Origin: GWE2-51-13 sp942492825
Lineage (GTDB): Bacteria > Bacillota_I > Bacilli_A > Erysipelotrichales > Erysipelotrichaceae
NCBI GenBank assembly: GCA_942492825.1
Contig: OW818635.1
Location: 1,736,001 to 1,800,000 of the forward strand
Reading direction: 5' to 3'
Length of the DNA: 64,000 nt
Part shown: positions 1 through 8,083 of the stretch, piece after piece
Position numbering within the stretch: the stretch's first letter is position 1
Layout of the letters: each line of letters opens with the position of its first letter
The notes under the pieces: generated by a model
Told to the model about the DNA's origin: nothing
The model's database searches: none
Seen by the model: only the letters and a program-made list of their open reading frames with translations
Translations under genes and position numbers: made by a program

Positions 1-797
1 TTGCGATGTTGAAGAAGTTGGAACTCAGCGAACAAGACTTCATCGAACTTCGTGATTACTGTGTAAACAAGAACATCGCTTTCTTATCGACTGCTTTTGA
101 TTTGGAAAGCGTCGCTTTTTTAGCATCCCTTCCTTTAAGCAACTGGAAAGTTCCTTCGGGGGAACTCACCAATTTGCCCTACCTGATCAAAATCGCGCAA
201 ACCGGATGTCCCGTAATCGTTTCGACCGGAATGGCCGAGATGCATGAGATCGAAGAAGCCATAAAAGCGCTACGCAATAATGGCGCCGGAGAGATCACTT
301 TATTACATTGTACGACGGAATATCCGGCGCCCTTTGACGAAGTGAATCTGAACGCGATGTTGACCTTGGCGGAAACCTTTAAGGTCAAGGTCGGTTACTC
401 CGACCATACCCAAGGCATCGAAGTCCCGATCGCAGCCGTCGCGTTGGGCGCGTGTGTCATCGAGAAACACTTTACCTTGGATAAGACCATGGAAGGACCG
501 GATCACAAGGCAAGCTTGGAACCCAATGAACTCAAAGCGATGGTCGATGCGATCCGTCATATCGAAGTCGCAATGGGGAATGGCATCAAACTGCCGACCC
601 CATCCGAAATTAAAAACAAGGCGGTCGCTCGCAAAAGCATTATCGCCAAAACAACGATCAAAAAAGGCGAACTTTTTACCGAAGATAACTTAACCGTCAA
701 ACGTCCCGGAACAGGAATCTCCCCGATGCGCTGGTTTGAAGTCTTAGGTCAAAAAGCGAGTCGGGATTTTTCGGAAGACGAGAGTATCGAGCTATGA
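1..797 (+). CDS. neuB: N-acetylneuraminate (nonulosonic acid) synthase, 5'-truncated by window edge
   Basis: Condenses ManNAc or a related N-acyl sugar with phosphoenolpyruvate to give a sialic-type acid in the cytoplasm. The reading frame is open to the first base of the window and only about 265 residues are present, against about 340 in the family, so the N-terminus lies upstream; the ATG at 6 is an internal methionine. The NeuB barrel signature is visible (EKHFTLDKTMEGPDHKASLE), followed by a C-terminal SAF/antifreeze-like domain in the last ~60 residues (KSIIAKTTIKKGE...PGTGISP). The stop overlaps the neuC start (ATGA), indicating translational coupling. Substrate could be a sialic, legionaminic or related acid; the sequence alone does not decide. 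Confidence 0.95.
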   Translation, partial: AMLKKLELSEQDFIELRDYCVNKNIAFLSTAFDLESVAFLASLPLSNWKVPSGELTNLPYLIKIAQTGCPVIVSTGMAEMHEIEEAIKALRNNGAGEITLLHCTTEYPAPFDEVNLNAMLTLAETFKVKVGYSDHTQGIEVPIAAVALGACVIEKHFTLDKTMEGPDHKASLEPNELKAMVDAIRHIEVAMGNGIKLPTPSEIKNKAVARKSIIAKTTIKKGELFTEDNLTVKRPGTGISPMRWFEVLGQKASRDFSEDESIEL

Positions 798-1963
798 AAA
801 AGATCTGTATCGTCACCGCGACCCGTGCGGAATACGGATTATTGAAACCCTTGATCGTTAAGTTAAACAACGAAACGTCCGTTTCGCTAACGTTGGCGGT
901 AACCGGGACGCATCTGAGCGAAGCGTTCGGGTCGACGTATAAGGAAATCGAGAACGATGGGTTTGACATCGACGCACGCATCCCGATCTTGAGCGAAGAT
1001 GATTCACCGCGCGGGATCAGCGCGTCAATGGCCTTGGCTCTCAACGGATTTGCGGAGTACTTCGCCATCCGTAAACCCGATTGGGTGCTATTGTTAGGGG
1101 ATCGTTACGAGACCGTCGCGATCGCATTGGCGGCCACCAACCAACGTATTCCGATCATCCACCTCTATGGCGGAGAGACCACGGAAGGGGCGCTGGACGA
1201 GAGTTTCCGCCATGCCTTGACCAAGTTGAGTTACCTGCATTTCACCAGCACGGAAGAATACAGGCGGCGTGTGATTCAATTGGGCGAAGATCCAAGTCGC
1301 GTATTTTGTGTCGGAGCCTTAGGGATCGAAAATATCCTAAACGAGAAATTGCTTGAAAAAGAAGAAACGTACGAGTTACTCCAAATCCCAAAAGATATCC
1401 CGTATGGCATGGTGACATTTCATCCGGCGACCTTGGATTTTACAAGTGCCTTGACGCAGATCGATCAGTTACTAACCGTACTTGAGAATCATCTCGAACT
1501 TCACTTCATCATCACCAAAGCCAACGCGGATGCGGAAGGACGGGCGATCAATCAACGCTTGGATGCTTTTGCCTTGACTCATCCCAACGTCAAAGTCTTT
1601 GCGTCTTTGGGTGTGACCCGTTACTTAAGCGGACAGAAACATGCGTCGTTTGTGTTGGGGAATTCCTCCAGCGGACTGATCGAAGCGCCGAGTTTCAAGA
1701 TTCCTGTCATCAATGTCGGGGATCGGCAAAAAGGCCGTTTACGGGCGAGTTGCGTGATCGATTGCGAAGTCACAACAACGTCCATCGAACAAGCGCTGGC
1801 GCTTGCGCGAAGCGAGGATTTCAAAAAGATTGCTTCAATCACCATCAATCCCTATGGAATTGGCGATTCATCATCCAAAATCATCGATGTGATAAAACAG
1901 ATCGTTTCCAAAGAAAAAATCGATTTAAAGAAGAAATTTTACGATGTGGAGGTGAAGCTATGA
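794..1963 (+). CDS. neuC: UDP-N-acetylglucosamine 2-epimerase, hydrolysing (NeuC/LegG type)
   Basis: Converts UDP-GlcNAc (or a UDP-diamino sugar, in LegG-type enzymes) to the free N-acetylmannosamine-type sugar plus UDP, feeding NeuB. The protein has 389 residues, the usual length. It begins KKICIVTATRAEYGLLKPL, the NeuC N-terminal motif, and contains LLGDRYE, HLYGGETTEGALDESFRHA and GNSSSGLIEAPSFKIPVINVG, typical of the hydrolysing subgroup and unlike the WecB-type enzyme further downstream. The start overlaps neuB by 4 bp and the stop overlaps the next start, so the genes are one operon. Substrate specificity is not resolvable by eye. Confidence 0.93.
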   Translation: MKKICIVTATRAEYGLLKPLIVKLNNETSVSLTLAVTGTHLSEAFGSTYKEIENDGFDIDARIPILSEDDSPRGISASMALALNGFAEYFAIRKPDWVLLLGDRYETVAIALAATNQRIPIIHLYGGETTEGALDESFRHALTKLSYLHFTSTEEYRRRVIQLGEDPSRVFCVGALGIENILNEKLLEKEETYELLQIPKDIPYGMVTFHPATLDFTSALTQIDQLLTVLENHLELHFIITKANADAEGRAINQRLDAFALTHPNVKVFASLGVTRYLSGQKHASFVLGNSSSGLIEAPSFKIPVINVGDRQKGRLRASCVIDCEVTTTSIEQALALARSEDFKKIASITINPYGIGDSSSKIIDVIKQIVSKEKIDLKKKFYDVEVKL

Positions 1964-2937
1964 AAGTCGTCGTGATCGGATTGGGTTCGATGGGAAAACG
2001 CAGGATACGATTGATGTCTCAGGAATATAAGGATCTAGAGATCATCGGGATCGATAGTAATATCGACCGACGCAATGAGACCGAAACGCTCTTTAAGATC
2101 AAAACCGTTCCTTCATTCAGTGAGATCGTCGCCGATGCGGCCTTTGTCTGCACTTCGCCCTTATCCCATGCTTCCATCATCAAAGATTGTTTAAATAAAG
2201 GTTGGCATGTCTTTAGCGAACTGAATCTACATTCCACAGGGTATGAGGAAAATATCGCGATCGCGAAGGAAAAGAATCGCCGGCTCTTTCTTTCGTCGAC
2301 CTTTCTCTACCGGAATGAGATCGAATACATACGCCAGCACGTCAAGGATTCAAACAGTAAACTGAATTATAGTTACCATGTCGGACAATACCTACCGGAT
2401 TGGCATCCTTGGGAAAGTTACAAAGACTACTTCATCGGGAAGAAAGAAACTAACGGGTGTCGCGAAATCTTCGCCATTGAACTGCCTTGGATCACCCAAG
2501 TGTTCGGCGAGATCGTGTCCGTCCATGTGGAAAAAAGCAAGATCAGTTCACTGGAGATCGATTATCCGGACAACTATCTATGCATCGTGACCCACGCTTC
2601 AGGACACAAGGGGATGATCGCTGTGGACGTAGTGAGTCGCAAAGCGGTACGCAATCTCGAAATCTTCGGGGAGTCGATGCATATCGTTTGGAAGGGCAAT
2701 CCGCAGGAATTGTCCACCTATGATTTTACGACCAAAACGATGGAGAATGTCCGATTGTACGAGTCCGTCGAGCAGTTGTCGAACTATTCGGCTACGATCA
2801 TCGAGAATGCCTATCTCGAAGAGATTCGGGCGTTTTTCGCGAGTATCGATCAAAACCAATCGTTAAAGTATGACTTCGAGAAAGATCTTGCGGTTTTACG
2901 TTGGATCGATGTAATCGAAGCGGAACCTACCTTATGA
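1960..2937 (+). CDS. Gfo/Idh/MocA-like protein lacking the usual catalytic Lys
   Basis: Rossmann-fold protein of 325 residues with an N-terminal NAD(P) motif (VVVIGLGSMGKRR) and a Gfo/Idh-type second half. The start at 1960 is chosen because GGAGGTG lies just upstream and the ATG overlaps the neuC stop; an in-frame extension further upstream would lie entirely over neuC. In active family members the EKP motif supplies a catalytic lysine; here the aligned segment reads VFSELNLH with no Lys. The later GGV...DLIHEWDYL region of its neighbour is also altered here (NGCREIFAIELPWI). It is a diverged paralogue of the next gene. It may be non-catalytic, a partner subunit, or use another chemistry within the nonulosonate pathway. 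Confidence 0.82.
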   Translation: MKVVVIGLGSMGKRRIRLMSQEYKDLEIIGIDSNIDRRNETETLFKIKTVPSFSEIVADAAFVCTSPLSHASIIKDCLNKGWHVFSELNLHSTGYEENIAIAKEKNRRLFLSSTFLYRNEIEYIRQHVKDSNSKLNYSYHVGQYLPDWHPWESYKDYFIGKKETNGCREIFAIELPWITQVFGEIVSVHVEKSKISSLEIDYPDNYLCIVTHASGHKGMIAVDVVSRKAVRNLEIFGESMHIVWKGNPQELSTYDFTTKTMENVRLYESVEQLSNYSATIIENAYLEEIRAFFASIDQNQSLKYDFEKDLAVLRWIDVIEAEPTL

Positions 2938-3881
2938 TGAAAATCTGTGTGATCGGACTGGGTTCGATCGGGAAAAGGCACATCACCAACCTTCATGCTC
3001 TTCTAATTTCGCGAAACATCAATCCAGTCATCGATTTGGTTCGAAGTCAACGAAACCAACCGACTGAACTTTCCATCTTACCGATGATTAACCGCATCTA
3101 CACGCTTGATGATGATATTCCTTCGGATTATGATATTGCGTTCGTGACCAACCCGACGCATCTTCATTTCGATACGATACAGCGTTTTGCCCATAAAGCG
3201 AAACACTTTTTCATCGAAAAACCTCTCTTTCACAATGCGGATTTCAAAATCGAAGAGTTGGGTTTGGTTGAAGGAAATACGTATTACGTCGCTTGTCCGT
3301 TACGTTATCACGGTGTGCTCTCGGAAGTAGCGCGACTTTTGCCTACATTCGACGTATATAGTGTACGTGCGATTTCATCCAGTTATCTGCCGGATTGGCG
3401 ACCCAGTCAAGACTATACGAAATCCTATAGCGCGAACGCAGAGATGGGTGGCGGGGTATCGATCGATTTGATCCACGAATGGGACTATTTGGTCCACTTT
3501 TTCGGTTTTCCAACCTCGATCCTCAATTTCCATGGTAAGTTCTCCAATCTCGACATTCACAGTGACGATGTTTCAATCTATATCGCACAATATCCGAAAA
3601 TGGTGGCGGAAGTGCATTTGGACTATTTTGGCCGTGCACCGATGCGTGAACTTCACCTGTTTACGTCTCAAGATACCATCATCGCGGATTTGATTAACGG
3701 TACGCTCCGTTATCTGAAATCCGGCTTTAGAATAGACATCAACGAAGATCGCAATGCGATGTATATGCGTGAGATGATTCATTTCCTGGATATCGTCGAA
3801 GGGAAGATTCCCAATGATAATCCGCCCCACCATGCGTTGCGCGTCCTAGAACTTACTTTGAAAGGGAAGACTGAACAATGA
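2934..3881 (+). CDS. Gfo/Idh/MocA family NAD(P)-dependent oxidoreductase
   Basis: Predicted sugar or cyclitol dehydrogenase of about 315 residues. It has the dinucleotide motif GLGSIGKRH near the N-terminus, an intact catalytic EKP motif (FFIEKPLF) and the conserved GGGVSIDLIHEWDYL segment of the family. Two adjacent start codons (2934 and 2937) overlap the preceding stop, so the true first Met is ambiguous by one codon. It lies between the NeuC and NeuA homologues and is likely to modify the sugar before or after NeuB, as in loci for modified sialic-type acids. Exact substrate unknown. Confidence 0.87.
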   Translation: MMKICVIGLGSIGKRHITNLHALLISRNINPVIDLVRSQRNQPTELSILPMINRIYTLDDDIPSDYDIAFVTNPTHLHFDTIQRFAHKAKHFFIEKPLFHNADFKIEELGLVEGNTYYVACPLRYHGVLSEVARLLPTFDVYSVRAISSSYLPDWRPSQDYTKSYSANAEMGGGVSIDLIHEWDYLVHFFGFPTSILNFHGKFSNLDIHSDDVSIYIAQYPKMVAEVHLDYFGRAPMRELHLFTSQDTIIADLINGTLRYLKSGFRIDINEDRNAMYMREMIHFLDIVEGKIPNDNPPHHALRVLELTLKGKTEQ

Positions 3882-4645
3882 ATCTACTCTTTACGATTTG
3901 CGGCCGAGCCGGGTCGAAGGGAATACCCAAGAAAAACATCCGTCCTTTTTTAGCGTATCCACTGCCGTTTTATACGGCTTCCGTGATTGACCTATATCGG
4001 ATTGCGCACCCGGAACATCATTCCGATTTAGTGTTGAATACCGATAGTTTGGATCTGATCGAACTTTTCGAGAAACAACTGAACATGCCCTTTGACATCA
4101 TCGTACGCGATCCTGCCATCGCGCAGGATAACACTCCGAAGATCGCGGTCATTAAGAACTGTTTTGACGAAATGGTAAGAAAAACTAAGATCAACTACGA
4201 TATGGTAATTGATCTGGATATTACCGCTCCGTTACGTACGCTTGCGGATCTTGAGAACCTGATCCAAAAGAAATCCGAATCCGATGCGGACGTGGTTTTT
4301 TCGGTGGTGGATTCGCGTCGCAATCCCTACTTCAATATGGTAAAAAGAACGGAAGAAGGCGTCGAACGTGTGATCCGATCCAATTTCAACTCCCGACAGG
4401 AAGCGCCGCAGATTTTTGACATGAACGCTTCGCTTTATGCCTATTCGCCTTCGCATTTATTATCCGGGAAGGGGATCTTCGAGGGGAAATGCGATGTTAC
4501 ATTGATGTTTGACACGGCTGTGCTTGATCTTGATCATCCGCAAGATTTTGAGTTGATGGAAGTCATCGCTACCTATCTCTTCAAACAAAATCCGGCGTTC
4601 AAAGCGGTTCGCGAGCACATTTCAACGATCACGACATCCCTATGA
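3878..4645 (+). CDS. neuA: CMP-nonulosonic acid cytidylyltransferase (NeuA/LegF-like)
   Basis: Activates the nonulosonic acid with CTP to the CMP-sugar used by glycosyltransferases. The 255-residue protein begins with the nucleotide-binding signature ICGRAGSKGIPKKNIRPF, a variant of the usual RxGSKGxxxKN motif, followed by VLNTDS and MVIDLDITAPLRTLADLE, the NeuA-type substrate loop. It overlaps the preceding oxidoreductase by 4 bp and the flippase by 4 bp. The protein is near the length of single-domain NeuA/LegF enzymes and has no C-terminal esterase domain. Confidence 0.9.
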   Translation: MNLLFTICGRAGSKGIPKKNIRPFLAYPLPFYTASVIDLYRIAHPEHHSDLVLNTDSLDLIELFEKQLNMPFDIIVRDPAIAQDNTPKIAVIKNCFDEMVRKTKINYDMVIDLDITAPLRTLADLENLIQKKSESDADVVFSVVDSRRNPYFNMVKRTEEGVERVIRSNFNSRQEAPQIFDMNASLYAYSPSHLLSGKGIFEGKCDVTLMFDTAVLDLDHPQDFELMEVIATYLFKQNPAFKAVREHISTITTSL

Positions 4646-6165
4646 AACGTAAGCAACTCGCCCTCAACATCGCCGCAAACGGATTATCCGTCCTTGTTTC
4701 CTTGGCGGTGAGCTTTCTGTTGACTCCTTACATCGTCGAGAACATCGGGAAAGAAGCGTATTCGTTTGTGCCCATCTCGAATAATTTCGTCCAATACATG
4801 ACGATCTTGACGGTGGCGATGACGTCGATGACGGCACGGTTTGTGACCTTGTCCTTGCATCGCGGAAACCAAGAAAAAGCGTCGGCGTATTATAGTACTT
4901 CCTTCTTTACCAATTTGGCGATTGCGACCGTCGCGATGATATTCGGAATCTTGATCGTCTTCACGATCGATCGATTCATCGACATCCCATCACCGATCTT
5001 AACGGATGTCCGTCTCTTGTTTTTCTTCATGTTCGTCATGTTTTTCGTCAACGTGACTACCAATACCTTTTCGGTACCGGCCTTCAGCGTCAATCGCATC
5101 GACTTGACCGGACTGGTCACGATTTTGTCCATCTTGACACGTTTGACGATCATCGTGATCGCCTTTGTCTTCTTTCCCCCGCATGTCTATTACATCGGCT
5201 TATCGATCTTAGGGTACATGATCATTCAAGGCGCGATGAACTTTCATTTCGCGCGCAAGTTGTTGCCTGAATTGAAGATCCGTCGTAAACAGTTTAATTT
5301 CACCCTCGCCAAAGAGCTCGGTTCTTCCGGTATTTGGAGTACCTTCAACCAATTGAGTACGGTCCTATTAACCGGGTTGGACCTTGTCATTGCGAATGTG
5401 GCCTTAGGGGCTTCGGCTGCCGGGATCTTGGCGGTTGCGAAAACGGCGCCGATGGCGTTAGGAATGGTCGTCAACGTCGTTCCGCAAGCGTTCTTCCCGC
5501 ATTTGACGATTCTATATGCCAAAACCGATAAATCGGCTTTCTTTCAAGAGTTGCGTTATAGTTTGAAGGTCAGTGCCTTGTTGACGGGTATCCCGATCGC
5601 AGGGTTTATCGCTTTGGCTTCCGCGTTCTTCCGCCTTTGGGTCCCTTCGGTACCGCAAGACGAAGTCGTTCTCTTATCTCTATTGACGATGGGATCGATG
5701 GTGGCAAGTTTTGGATTGATGCCCTTGCTTTATGTCTTTACCATCACCAACAAGCTGAAATTCGCATCTCTCTCCGTCTTTCTGTCCGGCATTCTTAACC
5801 TGGTCCTTGTTTTGATCTTACTGAACACGACTTCGTTAGGTTTGTTGGCGGTTGCGGGGGTCAGTTCGGTCTTGGAAGCGATCCGTTTCCTGGTTTTCGT
5901 CCCCTTATACACTTCCCATGTTCTACATATCAAACCCCGCGAACTCTATCCTTCGATCCTTCGAGGGCTGGTTTATATCTCGCTTCTGATCCTTACTTAT
6001 TTCAGCCTTTCGACCCTCTGGACCATCCATTCATGGATCGACTTAGGCATTCTCGCAAGTGTTCTGACCCTCATCGGTTTAGGCATCGGATGGGCCATTA
6101 TGTTGAACAAGGTCGAGCGTCAACGCATCTTTACGATGATCAAACCAAAGTTCCTAAAAAATTGA
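4642..6165 (+). CDS. Wzx-like polysaccharide/oligosaccharide flippase (MOP superfamily)
   Basis: Integral membrane protein of 507 residues with roughly 12-14 hydrophobic segments. The N-terminus (LNIAANGLSVLVSLAVSFLLTPYIVENIGKEAY, split by the membrane boundary) resembles Wzx and PST-family flippases. It would move the lipid-linked, nonulosonate-containing repeat unit across the membrane. It is the last gene of the neu operon and overlaps the neuA-like gene by 4 bp. A second, different flippase lies at 30334-31863, so this one probably serves a distinct glycan. The stop is followed directly by the first small-RNA-like repeat, which also provides a terminator. Confidence 0.9.
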   Translation: MKRKQLALNIAANGLSVLVSLAVSFLLTPYIVENIGKEAYSFVPISNNFVQYMTILTVAMTSMTARFVTLSLHRGNQEKASAYYSTSFFTNLAIATVAMIFGILIVFTIDRFIDIPSPILTDVRLLFFFMFVMFFVNVTTNTFSVPAFSVNRIDLTGLVTILSILTRLTIIVIAFVFFPPHVYYIGLSILGYMIIQGAMNFHFARKLLPELKIRRKQFNFTLAKELGSSGIWSTFNQLSTVLLTGLDLVIANVALGASAAGILAVAKTAPMALGMVVNVVPQAFFPHLTILYAKTDKSAFFQELRYSLKVSALLTGIPIAGFIALASAFFRLWVPSVPQDEVVLLSLLTMGSMVASFGLMPLLYVFTITNKLKFASLSVFLSGILNLVLVLILLNTTSLGLLAVAGVSSVLEAIRFLVFVPLYTSHVLHIKPRELYPSILRGLVYISLLILTYFSLSTLWTIHSWIDLGILASVLTLIGLGIGWAIMLNKVERQRIFTMIKPKFLKN

Positions 6166-6205
6166 CAAATGTCAAAAACTTTATGATTTTGCGTGATGAT
6201 TACGC

Positions 6206-6233
6206 TTGAAAAAACTATGGGATATGTTAAGAT
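6206..6233 (+). promoter_or_regulatory. candidate promoter of small RNA copy 1
   Basis: TTGAAA and TAAGAT separated by 16 bp lie just upstream of the conserved element at 6240. The -10 region is inside the block conserved between the two copies (from about 6220), but the -35 is not conserved in copy 2. This is a sequence match only. Confidence 0.4.
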
Positions 6234-6239
6234 AACTAT

Positions 6240-6369
6240 GCTCTTGTGTGAGAAATCGAAAGGCAACATAATTTGCCTGAATGGTCGGACTTCCCCCCAC
6301 TCATATGAACGACCATTACCATAAGAGATTACCCGCCTCACCCCCCCCACTCGAGGCGGGATTTTTTTA
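6240..6369 (+). ncRNA. structured small RNA-like element, copy 1, with C-rich loops and intrinsic terminator
   Basis: Not recognised as a known RNA family. Three perfect hairpins can be drawn. The first pairs AGGCAA 6261-6266 with TTGCCT 6273-6278. The second pairs AATGGTCG 6280-6287 with CGACCATT 6310-6317 and has a 22-nt loop holding six C. The third pairs CCCGCCTC 6332-6339 with GAGGCGGG 6353-6360, has eight C in the loop and is followed by a run of seven T. A nearly identical copy lies at 9600-9728; differences are confined mostly to the C tracts and loops, so the stems are conserved. C-rich loops above stable stems resemble Firmicutes small RNAs that pair with Shine-Dalgarno sequences (RsaE/LhrC type). 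It also terminates the upstream flippase operon. Confidence 0.6.
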
Positions 6370-6437
6370 TTTAAACGAGAATCGGTAAACAACGATTTAT
6401 ACTATAAAAGTAACAATGGTAGATTACTTCAGGCATA

Positions 6438-6493
6438 TGCGTAAACGACAATCAAATGAAATTGTTGCGTAAACGACAATCAAATGAAATTGT
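6438..6493 (+). repeat. two perfect tandem 28-bp direct repeats abutting a promoter
   Basis: Units 6438-6465 and 6466-6493 are identical, begin TGCGTAAACGACAATC and end GAAATTGT. Each contains the small inverted repeat ACAAT...ATTGT. The second unit ends one base before the -35 box at 6495, which is where an activator or repressor array would sit. There are no spacers, so this is not a CRISPR array. Confidence 0.8.
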
Positions 6494-6494
6494 A

Positions 6495-6523
6495 TTGAAA
6501 TCAATATAGAATAAGGTTAGAAT
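6495..6523 (+). promoter_or_regulatory. sigma-A-type promoter of the two-gene membrane module
   Basis: TTGAAA (6495-6500), a 17-bp spacer and TAGAAT (6518-6523) precede the lipoprotein gene by 22 bp. The ribosome binding site AGGGGG follows at 6533-6538, eight bases before the ATG at 6546; its G run is complementary to the C-rich loops of the flanking RNA elements. Confidence 0.7.
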
Positions 6524-6545
6524 AAAAATATTAGGGGGCTTTTTT

Positions 6546-8045
6546 ATGAAGAAAATCCAAAAGGGAATGCTATTGCTTATATTTATAGCACTTTTTTCAT
6601 CATGCAGTCATTATCACTATGTCGAAAGCAATCTTTACTTCACGAATCTGACTGGAAAGGGTCAACATATTGTCACTTTATCAGTTAACAGTTCCAATAC
6701 TCAAGGCGAATCACTGACCAGTGTCCAAAGCAAGATCGTGCCCATCATCGATGCTAGTAAACCACTCGCAGAGATGACAATTACCTCCTCAATCGAAGGC
6801 AATGTACTGTATGTCTCGATGACCTATCCTTTCAGCAGTCTAGCTGATTTCGAAACCAAAGCTGAACTGATTACCGGAAATGATTACACATTCACTAAAA
6901 CGGAAGGCTCAGATATTTTTGTGAAGGATGTCGAATTCAGTGGTTTGGATCTGGATGAAGAAGATTTCTCTCGTTGGGCTGTACAAGCCATCGATGATGC
7001 GAATCTTTTTGATTACGACAATCTTGTCAGTAGAACCAGTGGTCAGGGCAGCACCATTTATTTCGACGGCAACAATGTCGATGACTACTACGGGGATTTC
7101 GTACTTTACAATGTCTGGAACATCGAGAATTTAGTAATCGAAAATACCTTGAGTAAAAATCTCAATATCACTAGAAAAATAATATTTACGCTAGATTTAA
7201 ATAGTGCTATCAGTGAACAAGTAAGCATGATCAATGACGACACCGTCCTAAACTTTTTCCAAAGCAAGATCGATTCCACAACCCAGAACGAAACCCTCAA
7301 GAATGTAAAGGTCGTAAAAAAAGTAAATCAAGCGGATGGAAAAGTCGACTATGTCATCTCGTTTTCATCCATAGATCCTTCAAGTATATCCAATATGACC
7401 ACCCTACTGATTCAGGGTTTCAATGATTCTGTTTCGGTTTCTGTCAATGAAACCACGAATTTAGTCGATTGGTCTGAAGCCTATTACGGCAGCGGACCAG
7501 AAAGTTATATGCGGGCTTTGGTCAATCCGATCAAATATGTATTGAAGCTCAATGATTATAAAATCAAAACCGTCGGGTCGGAAGAGTATATTCAAGGGGC
7601 CGAATATAGTTTTACACTCGAGAACAGTAAGCTCATGTATACCGGCAACTCGGCTGAGCTAATATTGGGATTGAAATACGATTCAACCAGAGAAATGCTT
7701 ATGATGGGTGCAGCTGCATTAGCCGTGTTGGGCTTGTTGGCGTTGATTCGCTTTTTCTACTACAAGAAGAATCCCGAGAAATTGGCGGCAGCAAAAGCTA
7801 AGAAAGCATTATCCAAAGAACAGGCAGCGCTTAAAGCCAAGGAAGCAGTGTCCCATGTAGTAACTAAATCGTCGGATGATCAGTACCAAATCATATCGAT
7901 CGCCGACGGTAAAATCGAAATCAAGAAACAGAGCGAAGAGAATAGCCTGTTTATCCCTTTGGAGAATGCGTATGATGCTGCGAATATCAATGATACGGTG
8001 GCGTACTTTACAGACGGTCATGATCATTTCATTCAAAAGCTATAA
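6546..8045 (+). CDS. lipoprotein with transmembrane anchor and cytoplasmic C-terminal domain, unknown function
   Basis: Not recognised. The 499-residue protein has a lipoprotein-type signal peptide with lipobox LFSSC (lipid Cys at residue 20), then an extracellular region of about 360 residues rich in beta-type segments and Ser/Thr/Asn. A single membrane segment (about residues 384-406) is followed by a Lys/Ala-rich linker (KKNPEKLAAAKAKKA) and a cytoplasmic domain at about 446-499. That last domain matches the N-terminus of the next protein (shared pattern NSL...ENxYxxAxIxDxVxxFxDGxxxFI). It is the first gene of a two-gene unit with its own promoter, between the two repeated RNA elements. 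A weak resemblance of the N-terminal part to LppM-type lipoprotein domains is only a guess. Confidence 0.88.
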   Translation: MKKIQKGMLLLIFIALFSSCSHYHYVESNLYFTNLTGKGQHIVTLSVNSSNTQGESLTSVQSKIVPIIDASKPLAEMTITSSIEGNVLYVSMTYPFSSLADFETKAELITGNDYTFTKTEGSDIFVKDVEFSGLDLDEEDFSRWAVQAIDDANLFDYDNLVSRTSGQGSTIYFDGNNVDDYYGDFVLYNVWNIENLVIENTLSKNLNITRKIIFTLDLNSAISEQVSMINDDTVLNFFQSKIDSTTQNETLKNVKVVKKVNQADGKVDYVISFSSIDPSSISNMTTLLIQGFNDSVSVSVNETTNLVDWSEAYYGSGPESYMRALVNPIKYVLKLNDYKIKTVGSEEYIQGAEYSFTLENSKLMYTGNSAELILGLKYDSTREMLMMGAAALAVLGLLALIRFFYYKKNPEKLAAAKAKKALSKEQAALKAKEAVSHVVTKSSDDQYQIISIADGKIEIKKQSEENSLFIPLENAYDAANINDTVAYFTDGHDHFIQKL

Positions 8046-8083
8046 ACAAGGGTTTAAGTACAATGGGGAAGGAGAAAAAAACC

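Noticed and set aside
1750..1959. Upstream extension of the first Gfo/Idh gene
   Set aside because: It would lie entirely over neuC; the SD and Rossmann N-terminus start at 1960.
6438..6493. CRISPR-like repeats
   Set aside because: Only two units with no spacers between them and no cas genes; a tandem direct repeat.
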